Assembly (NCBI GenBank): GCA_016794735.1
Contig: JAEUJK010000656.1
Coordinates: 1 to 7,714, forward strand
DNA length: 7,714 bases
Origin: Gemmatimonadota bacterium
GTDB taxonomy: Bacteria > Gemmatimonadota > Gemmatimonadetes > Gemmatimonadales > Gemmatimonadaceae
Reading direction: 5' to 3'
The notes below the pieces were generated by a model that was not told where the DNA came from, made no database searches, and was given only the letters and a program-made list of their open reading frames with translations. Both the position numbers and the translations under genes were made by a program. Below, piece by piece: positions 1 through 5,426 of the stretch. How positions within the stretch are numbered: the stretch's first letter is position 1; each line of letters starts with the position of its first letter.

Positions 1-181
1 AGTCGGTTGGCGCGTGAAGGGCGGCACGGCCACCTGCATGGTGAACGGCCAGGAAGTGAAGGCGGTCCCGGCGGCTGACCTCGTGGGTGCTGGCAAGCTG
101 TCGTCCACGAACGGCAAGTACGGCTACCGCGTGAGCCACAATCTCGACCTCATGGTCACCCCGATCGCGGTCGGCAAGTAA
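1..181 (+). CDS. C-terminal end of an unidentified protein (partial, open at left edge)
   Basis: The frame beginning at base 2 is open from the left edge to a TAA stop at 179-181 and gives 59 residues. It contains WRVKGGTATCMVNGQEV and ends YGYRVSHNLDLMVTPIAVGK. The alternation of short beta-strand-like stretches, an NG turn and a final G-x-R-x-x-H-x-L-D/N-x-x-V pattern resembles the last strands of concanavalin/LamG-like domains such as DUF1080 (family 16-like hydrolase) proteins. That comparison is from memory of the family's look and is weak. No catalytic residues can be assigned because only the tail is present. It converges on the serine hydrolase and is followed 17 bases later by a strong hairpin. 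The frame is supported by GC-rich third positions and by the stop lying just ahead of that hairpin. Confidence 0.6.
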   Translation, partial: VGWRVKGGTATCMVNGQEVKAVPAADLVGAGKLSSTNGKYGYRVSHNLDLMVTPIAVGK

Positions 182-198
182 GTCGACCGTCCTCGCCG

Positions 199-226
199 GG
201 TAGGTGCCGCGCTCGCGGCACCTACC
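199..226. terminator. Perfect 12-bp hairpin between convergent genes, overlapping a stop codon
   Basis: The arms GGTAGGTGCCGC (199-210) and GCGGCACCTACC (215-226) are exact reverse complements around the tetraloop GCTC. The hairpin lies 17 bases after the TAA of the left-hand gene, and its right arm contains the TAG stop (222-224) and last residues of the convergent serine hydrolase. It is symmetric, so it could act on both strands. Neither side has a run of T, so it is not a textbook intrinsic terminator; it may rely on stem strength, Rho, or may act mainly as a 3'-end stabiliser. Confidence 0.6.
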
Positions 227-1946
227 TTCGGCGAGCAGGCGCCGGCGGAGCCACGCGCGTGAACCTCAGGTGGCGCACTCGCCCCGACTCCACGAGGAAG
301 CCCGTCACGCGCCCCGCCGCATCGCGCTGGACATCGATCACGCTCCCGGCCCGCGTGAATCCGTCGCGATAACTCGGCTGCAACGCGCCCATGCGCCGAT
401 CGTTGAGATACAGGACGAGTGAGTCCTTCTCGACCTTCCACTGGTGCGTGGCCTCGACCTCCCCGTTCCAGTAGTCCCCGGCGTATTCGGCGAGTTGCGC
501 CGCGGTGAGCTGCGCGGCATCGGCCCGCGTGAACACCGCCTGGTCGCCCGCGGTGCGTACGACCAGTCGCGACATGCCGGCGCCTTCGCCCTCGAACCGC
601 AGCTCCGTCCCGGATCCCGCGCGATAACGCCCACCGGCGAGTGGTTCGATGCGGGTGCGGTCCCCATCGACCAGGAACAGCGTGTCACCCACGAGCTGCG
701 TGCGCCGCACCTCCCCGCGCTCGACATTCCGCCAGACGCCGACGAGCGCGCGCAATTCCGACGCTGCACGTGTTTCCGCTGCCGCCGACGCGAGGTTCGC
801 CGTCCAGATCGCCGCGCTGTCGGGCAGCATGCGATCCTTCAGGTAGATGCCGGCGACCTTGCGTGCGAGGGAATCGGGGCCGGAGGTGGTGAGGTTGCAG
901 AAGGTGGCCACCGCAAATCGCTGGTCGGGAAAACGCAGGAAGTGTCCGCGATACCCCGCCCAGCTGCCGCCGTGCGACACGACCTTCAGGCCGCGGAGCG
1001 TGCCGACGTTCAACCCGATGGCGTACGCCTGTGATGGCCCCGATGTCGCCGGTGTGCCGTCGTTGAGGGTCGTGGCCGTAGTCATCAGCCGGATGATATC
1101 CTGGCTGCCCACCGTCGCTGTTTCGTAGTTGGCCAGCCATCGACCGAAGTCCTCGATCGTGGTATGCACCGCCCCCGCGCCGAGGATCGCGCCATCGTAC
1201 GCCGAGCGGGCCAGCCGGAATCCCGCACTGCCGCGGGGCGCGTAGCCGTCGGCGCCGTTCGGCCGGATTGCCGTGGCGTCTCCCATGTATCGGGAGTCGC
1301 GCATCCCTAACGGTCCGAAGATCCTCTCCTCGGCGAACTGGGCCAGCGTCTTGCCCGTGAGCCGGTAGATCGCCTGCGCGGCGAGGATCCACCCCGAGTT
1401 GGTGTACAGGTACCGCGCGCCCGGCTCGTAGTTCGGCTCGGCGGATCGACTGATGATCCGCAGCGCATCGATGGTGTCGCCCGACACCGGTCGGCCCGCC
1501 TGGCTCCACATGACGTAGAGATCGCGCAGTCCGCTCGTCTGGCTCAACGCGCGACGAAAGGTGATGCGGTCCGCGTAGGGAGGCATCTCGGGGATGTATT
1601 TCCGGATCGGGTCATCGATCGAGAGCTTTCCCTCCTGCTGGAGGATGAGGATCGACATCGCCGTGAACTGCTTGGAGATCGATCCCACATCCAGCATCGA
1701 ACGCGGCGAAAGCGCGATCCCATGTTCGAGGTTCGCCATCCCGTACCCCCGGGCATACAGGATCTTCCCGTCCTGGTAGACGCCGAGCGCGCACCCGGGC
1801 GAGTCCGTGCGATCGAAGCGCTGGAAGACACTGTCGGCGCTTCGGGCGCGGGCGTCGCGAGCACCAATGATGTGCTGGGCGCTGGCGGAGTTCGCAGCCT
1901 GGGCGAGGGCGAGCGAAACGACGGTGAGGGCAGGACGGAGTCGCAT
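222..1946 (-). CDS. Secreted serine hydrolase, class C beta-lactamase/PBP-like, with C-terminal beta modules
   Basis: This 574-residue protein has a signal peptide (MRLRPALTVVSLALAQAANSA, probable cleavage after SASA at about residue 23), placing it in the periplasm or outside. Residues 35-375 form the beta-lactamase/penicillin-binding-protein fold (family S12-like). All three active-site motifs are visible: S89-I-S-K92 (nucleophile and general base), Y181-T-N183, and H325-G-G327 in place of the KTG box. The HGG form is typical of esterase, peptidase and D-aminopeptidase-like members, so true beta-lactamase activity should not be assumed. Residues about 398-475 and 485-565 look like two copies of a small beta-barrel module, as in DUF3471/lipocalin-like tails of such enzymes. 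The ATG at 1946 is chosen because it alone gives a clean signal peptide; the frame stays open far upstream only as antisense of the protease gene. No Shine-Dalgarno sequence precedes it. It is divergent from the tricorn homologue. Confidence 0.92.
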   Translation of the reverse strand: MRLRPALTVVSLALAQAANSASAQHIIGARDARARSADSVFQRFDRTDSPGCALGVYQDGKILYARGYGMANLEHGIALSPRSMLDVGSISKQFTAMSILILQQEGKLSIDDPIRKYIPEMPPYADRITFRRALSQTSGLRDLYVMWSQAGRPVSGDTIDALRIISRSAEPNYEPGARYLYTNSGWILAAQAIYRLTGKTLAQFAEERIFGPLGMRDSRYMGDATAIRPNGADGYAPRGSAGFRLARSAYDGAILGAGAVHTTIEDFGRWLANYETATVGSQDIIRLMTTATTLNDGTPATSGPSQAYAIGLNVGTLRGLKVVSHGGSWAGYRGHFLRFPDQRFAVATFCNLTTSGPDSLARKVAGIYLKDRMLPDSAAIWTANLASAAAETRAASELRALVGVWRNVERGEVRRTQLVGDTLFLVDGDRTRIEPLAGGRYRAGSGTELRFEGEGAGMSRLVVRTAGDQAVFTRADAAQLTAAQLAEYAGDYWNGEVEATHQWKVEKDSLVLYLNDRRMGALQPSYRDGFTRAGSVIDVQRDAAGRVTGFLVESGRVRHLRFTRVAPPAPARRR

Positions 1947-2023
1947 GGTGATGACCGTGGGTGGCTCACCACGAAGTTGAAGTTCGGAGCACCCGTCGCG
2001 CCAGCATGAGGCCCGGGACTTTG

Positions 2024-2052
2024 TTGCGGCCCCCTGCGCCGGGAGCGAGTAT
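2024..2052 (+). promoter_or_regulatory. Weak candidate sigma-70 promoter for the tricorn-like gene
   Basis: TTGCGG (2024-2029) and GAGTAT (2047-2052) are separated by 17 bases, and the predicted start of transcription is about 20 bases before the ATG at 2079. Each hexamer matches consensus at only three of six positions, but these include TTG of the -35 and the second A and last T of the -10. It lies in the 132-bp divergent gap shared with the serine hydrolase, for which I could find no convincing promoter. GC-rich genomes often have poor consensus matches, so this is a suggestion only. Confidence 0.25.
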
Positions 2053-2078
2053 CCACGCGACCCGTTCCCCGTGCCGTC

Positions 2079-5000
2079 ATGAACCGCCCACTCGCCCTTC
2101 TCGCCCTCGCTGTCCTCTCGGTCCCGGTCGGTGCCCAGGAAACCCTGATGCTCCGCCAGCCCACCGTGAGTGAACGGCACATCGCCTTCGCCTACGCCAA
2201 CAACATCTGGGTCGTGGACCGTGCCGGCGGCGCGGCGCGACGGCTGACGTCGTTCCCCGGCGGCTCCTCGCAGCCCCAACTCTCGCCGGACGGCCGCCTC
2301 GTGGCGTTCACCGCAACCTACGGCGGCAACGCTGACGTGTACGTCGTGCCGGTCGAGGGCGGCGAGCCGAAGCGCCTGACCTGGCACCCCGGCGGTGACA
2401 ACGCCGCCGGGTGGACCCCGGATGGCCGTCGCGTGATGTTCACGAGCGGTCGCGCGAGCCACGCGCCTAACGCGGTACCCCGCTTCTGGACGGTGTCGGT
2501 GGAAGGCGGCGCCGAGGAACCGATGGCCATCCCGCGTGCCTTCCAGGGGAAGGTGAGCCCGGACGGTGGACGCATCGCCTATCGCATGGCCTCGTCGTGG
2601 GACGACGAACGGCGCAACTATCGTGGCGGCCAGAACAAGGCGATCTGGGTGACTGACCTCAAGACGTGGGCCACCGACACGATCGCCCGTCCGGTGAACT
2701 CCAAGGAGGTGGACCCGGTCTGGATCGGTGACGACGTCTACTTCATCTCCGATCGCGACGGTGTGCAGAACGTGTGGAAGTACGCCTCGCGCACGAAGCA
2801 GCTCACGCAGGTGACGAAGTTCCGCGACTTCGACGTGAAGACGATGGGCTCCGGTGCCGGTGTGCTGGTCTTCGAGCAGGCGGGCCGTGTGCACCTGCAC
2901 GACCCCGCGTCGGGACGCACGAGTGCGGTGTCGATCACCGTGCGGGGCGACTTCCCGTGGATGATGCCGCAGTGGAAGGACGTCACTTCGCGCATGACGA
3001 ACCTCGCGGTCAGCCCCACGGGCAAGCGCGCGTTGGTCGAGGCGCGCGGCGAGGTGTTCTCCATTCCCGCCGACAAGGGGGACGTGCGCAACCTCACGCA
3101 CAGCAGCGGCTCGGCGGAGCGCCTCCCCACCTGGTCGCCGGACGGGCAGTCGATCGCCTGGTTCAGCGACGCATCGGGCGAGTACCAGCTGGTGGTGTCG
3201 TCGCAGGACGGCCTGACGTCGCGCCGCGAGATCGCCCTGCCGGGGATGACCTTCCCGTACATGGCGCAGTGGTCGCCCGACTCGCGCAAGATCTCGTTTG
3301 TCGACACCCACCTGAAGCTCTGGGTGGTGGATGTCGCGGCCGGCACGGCGCGCAAGTTCGACGGCGACCCGCACATGGTACCGGAGCGTTCCATGAACCC
3401 GGTGTGGAGCCCGGACTCGAAGTGGATCGCCTTTGCGAAGCGCCTGCCGACGTACTACCGCGTGATCGTCCTGCTCGACGTGGAATCGGGCAAGGCCGCG
3501 CAACTCACCGACGGGATGGCCGACGCCACGTCGCCGGCATGGGATGCGAGCGGCAAGTACCTCTGGTTCCTCGCGAGCACCAACCATGCATTGCGTTCGC
3601 AGTGGCTCGACATGACCAACTACGAGCGGCCGCGCACACATGCCCTCTACGTAACGGTGCTCAAGGCGGGCGACCCGACGCCATTCACCCCGGAGAGCGA
3701 TGACGAACCCGCGGCGGGGCAACGCGCCGCAGCCGCCGGTGGCGACCGTGCCGGTGCCCCGACCCCGACGCCGACCGTGACGATCGACTTCGACGGGATC
3801 GCGCGTCGCATCGTGGCCGTGCCTGGGGTCGCTGAACGCGAATACGGACAGTTGCGCGCGGGGACGGCCGGCACGGTCTTCTTCACCGAGACCGTCGCAC
3901 CGACCGGCACTGGTGGAGGTGGTGGCGGTGGTGGTGGCGGCGGAAGTCCCCTGCACCGGTACTCGCTCCGCGATCGCCGGGCGATGCCGTTTGCCAGTGG
4001 CGTCGCACAATACACCCTCAGCGCCGATGGTCGACGCCTGTTGTACCGCACCGGCGGAGCGCAGGGAGCGTTGTTCCTCGTGGATGCCACGGCGAACACC
4101 GCGCCGGCCGCCAACACGGGCCGCATCAACGCCACGTTGCGCATGTGGTGGGACGGCAAGGCCGAGTTTGCGCAGATCTTCGAGGAAGCGCGTCGCAAGG
4201 TGCGCGACTACTTCTACGTGCCCAACCTGCACGGCACGGATTGGCCCAGGGTCGTCGCCCAGTACAAGCAGTTCCTGCCGTTCGTCGCCCACCGTGAGGA
4301 CCTCAATTACCTCATGGACCAGATGGAAGGCGAGACGGCTGTTGGTCACTCCTATGTGCGCGGCGGCGAGATGCCGGAAACGCCGGACGACGTGGGCGGG
4401 CTCCTCGGCGCCGACTTCGCCATCGACAACGGGCGCTATCGCTTCAGCCGCGTGTACGACAGCGAAAGCTGGAACCCGGAGTTGCGTGCGCCGCTCGTGA
4501 CTCCCGGGTTCGAGGTGAAGGCGGGCGAGTACCTGCTCGCGGTGAACGGGCAGGAGCTGCGCGCATCGGACAACGTGCATCGGCTGCTCGACGGCACGGC
4601 CAACCGGCAGACGGTGATCACGGTGAACGCGCGCCCGGTGATGGAGGGCGCTCGCCAACTGACCGTCGTGCCCGTCGGGAACGAGCAGGGATTGCGGACG
4701 CGCGCCTGGGTCGAGGGAAATCGTCGGCTCGTCGACTCGCTGTCGAAGGGTCGGCTGGCCTACCTGCACCTCCCCAATACCGGCCAGGGCGGCTACACCT
4801 CGTTCAACCGCTACTACTTCGCGCAGCAGGACAAGCAGGGCGCCGTGGTGGACGAGCGCTACAACGGCGGTGGATCTGCGGCCGACTACATCATCGAGCT
4901 GCTGAGCCGCGACTTCGACGGGTACTTCAACAACCCGGTGGGCGATCGCAAGCCGTTCACCAGCCCGTCGGCCGGCATCTGGGGCCCGAAGGTCATGATC

Positions 5001-5366
5001 ATCAATGAAATGGCCGGCTCGGGCGGCGACCTCATGCCGTTCATGTTCGCGCGTCGCAAGATCGGCCCGCTGATCGGTACGCGCACGTGGGGCGGACTCG
5101 TGGCCACGTCGGACCAACCGCCGTTTGTCGATGGGGGCTCGCTGGTCGCTCCACGGCTGGGCTTCTTCGATCGTGATGGCAAGTGGGCGGTGGAGAACGT
5201 GGGTACGCCGCCAGACATCGAGGTCGAGAATTTCCCGCGTGAGGTGATTGCCGGACGCGATCCCCAACTCGAGCGTGCGGTGCAGGAAGCGCTCAAGCTG
5301 CTGGAGACAAAGGCGGTGCAGCTCAAGGCGGAGCCGCCCGGTCCCACCTGGGGCAAGCGCCCGTGA
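2079..5366 (+). CDS. Secreted tricorn protease homologue (S41 family, beta-propellers plus PDZ)
   Basis: This 1095-residue protein (archaeal tricorn is about 1070) begins with a signal peptide (MNRPLALLALAVLSVPVGA, cleavage near residue 19), so it acts outside the cytoplasm. Residues about 30-680 carry many PD40/WD40-like repeats, seen as LSPDGR, WTPDGR, VSPDGG, WSPDGQ, WSPDSR, WSPDSK and LSADGR, forming the propellers that gate substrate entry in tricorn. Low-complexity stretches interrupt the second propeller at about 543-567 and 612-622 (eleven glycines). A core helical domain (about 690-770) has H757 in GETAVGHSY. A PDZ domain spans about 780-865. The S41 peptidase domain (about 885-1080) has YNGGG (928-932), the nucleophile S981 in NEMAGSGGD, and E1039 in WAVENVGTPPDIEVE, matching the Ser-His-Glu layout of the family. 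The role is processive cutting of oligopeptides. The start is set by the signal peptide; no Shine-Dalgarno sequence is visible. Confidence 0.95.
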   Translation: MNRPLALLALAVLSVPVGAQETLMLRQPTVSERHIAFAYANNIWVVDRAGGAARRLTSFPGGSSQPQLSPDGRLVAFTATYGGNADVYVVPVEGGEPKRLTWHPGGDNAAGWTPDGRRVMFTSGRASHAPNAVPRFWTVSVEGGAEEPMAIPRAFQGKVSPDGGRIAYRMASSWDDERRNYRGGQNKAIWVTDLKTWATDTIARPVNSKEVDPVWIGDDVYFISDRDGVQNVWKYASRTKQLTQVTKFRDFDVKTMGSGAGVLVFEQAGRVHLHDPASGRTSAVSITVRGDFPWMMPQWKDVTSRMTNLAVSPTGKRALVEARGEVFSIPADKGDVRNLTHSSGSAERLPTWSPDGQSIAWFSDASGEYQLVVSSQDGLTSRREIALPGMTFPYMAQWSPDSRKISFVDTHLKLWVVDVAAGTARKFDGDPHMVPERSMNPVWSPDSKWIAFAKRLPTYYRVIVLLDVESGKAAQLTDGMADATSPAWDASGKYLWFLASTNHALRSQWLDMTNYERPRTHALYVTVLKAGDPTPFTPESDDEPAAGQRAAAAGGDRAGAPTPTPTVTIDFDGIARRIVAVPGVAEREYGQLRAGTAGTVFFTETVAPTGTGGGGGGGGGGGSPLHRYSLRDRRAMPFASGVAQYTLSADGRRLLYRTGGAQGALFLVDATANTAPAANTGRINATLRMWWDGKAEFAQIFEEARRKVRDYFYVPNLHGTDWPRVVAQYKQFLPFVAHREDLNYLMDQMEGETAVGHSYVRGGEMPETPDDVGGLLGADFAIDNGRYRFSRVYDSESWNPELRAPLVTPGFEVKAGEYLLAVNGQELRASDNVHRLLDGTANRQTVITVNARPVMEGARQLTVVPVGNEQGLRTRAWVEGNRRLVDSLSKGRLAYLHLPNTGQGGYTSFNRYYFAQQDKQGAVVDERYNGGGSAADYIIELLSRDFDGYFNNPVGDRKPFTSPSAGIWGPKVMIINEMAGSGGDLMPFMFARRKIGPLIGTRTWGGLVATSDQPPFVDGGSLVAPRLGFFDRDGKWAVENVGTPPDIEVENFPREVIAGRDPQLERAVQEALKLLETKAVQLKAEPPGPTWGKRP
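3912..3944 (+). repeat. GGN codon repeat encoding eleven glycines
   Basis: Eleven consecutive GGN codons (GGT, GGA and GGC mixed) encode Gly612-Gly622 of the tricorn homologue, flanked by APTGT and SPLHR. The tract sits between propeller strands and reads as a flexible loop. Such triplet runs are prone to length change by slippage, though always in frame. The repeated GG doublets could also form a two-tetrad G-quadruplex on the coding strand. Confidence 0.8.
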
Positions 5367-5372
5367 CGCGCT

Positions 5373-5386
5373 GGGTCACCTGACCC
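5373..5386. promoter_or_regulatory. 14-bp palindrome centred at -41.5 of the glycosyltransferase promoter
   Basis: GGGTCACCTGACCC is a perfect palindrome of six-base arms (GGGTCA/TGACCC) with a two-base centre. If transcription starts at the ATG at 5421, its centre is at -41.5, the classical position for a class II activator overlapping the -35 region. The promoter has no recognisable -35 hexamer, which fits activator dependence. It begins seven bases after the protease stop codon, so a small 3'-end hairpin (GGGTC-ACCT-GACCC) is the main alternative. No regulator is named. Confidence 0.4.
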
Positions 5387-5395
5387 GCGACGCGC

Positions 5396-5426
5396 AGCCA
5401 TGGGAGTCTATCATTCTCCCATGGCT
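5396..5426. repeat. 11-bp perfect inverted repeat spanning the -10 element and start codon of the glycosyltransferase
   Basis: The arms AGCCATGGGAG (5396-5406) and CTCCCATGGCT (5416-5426) are exact reverse complements separated by TCTATCATT. The spacer carries the -10 element, and the right arm contains the chosen ATG (5421); the left arm contains another in-frame ATG (5400). As DNA this is a candidate operator. As RNA, in any transcript reading through from the protease gene, it would form an 11-bp hairpin hiding the start codon. A transcript starting at 5421 would lack the left arm and escape this. Confidence 0.6.
5409..5414 (+). promoter_or_regulatory. Candidate -10 element TATCAT of a leaderless promoter
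   Basis: TATCAT matches the bacterial -10 consensus TATAAT at five of six positions in an otherwise GC-rich region. It occupies exactly -12 to -7 relative to the A of the ATG at 5421, so the predicted mRNA would start on the start codon. No -35 hexamer is recognisable at the usual spacing (5386-5391 is CGCGAC). Confidence 0.5.

Noticed and set aside
222..1946. Calling the serine hydrolase an antibiotic-resistance beta-lactamase (ampC).
   Set aside because: The Y-T-N and H-G-G motifs and the long C-terminal modules fit the broad S12-like esterase/peptidase group; nothing specific to AmpC is visible.
2048..2053. GATACT on the minus strand as a -10 element for the serine hydrolase.
   Set aside because: No -35-like hexamer lies at a suitable distance, and the leader would be about 95 bases with no other support.
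2774..3703. Plus-strand open frame of about 309 codons inside the tricorn gene.
   Set aside because: It is an out-of-frame reading of the tricorn gene, rich in Arg, Gly, His and Ala with no motif; the overlapping frame carries the PD40 repeats.
1947..5267. An open frame on the minus strand continuing the serine hydrolase frame upstream across nearly the whole tricorn gene, which would give a protein of about 1680 residues.
   Set aside because: The upstream part is His/Arg/Val-rich with no recognisable domain, as expected for antisense of a GC-rich gene. The hydrolase has its own start with a clean signal peptide at 1946, and the plus strand encodes a full tricorn homologue over the same bases.
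5402..5406. GGGAG as the Shine-Dalgarno sequence for the glycosyltransferase.
   Set aside because: It is 14 bases from the ATG, longer than usual, and would be paired in the hairpin. Its purine run is explained by the inverted repeat.
5400..5420. Upstream in-frame ATG as the start of the glycosyltransferase.
   Set aside because: It adds MGVYHSP, which is not family-like, lies in the left arm of the inverted repeat and has no ribosome-binding site. The ATG at 5421 gives the usual N-terminus and fits the -10 spacing. It cannot be excluded without N-terminal data.
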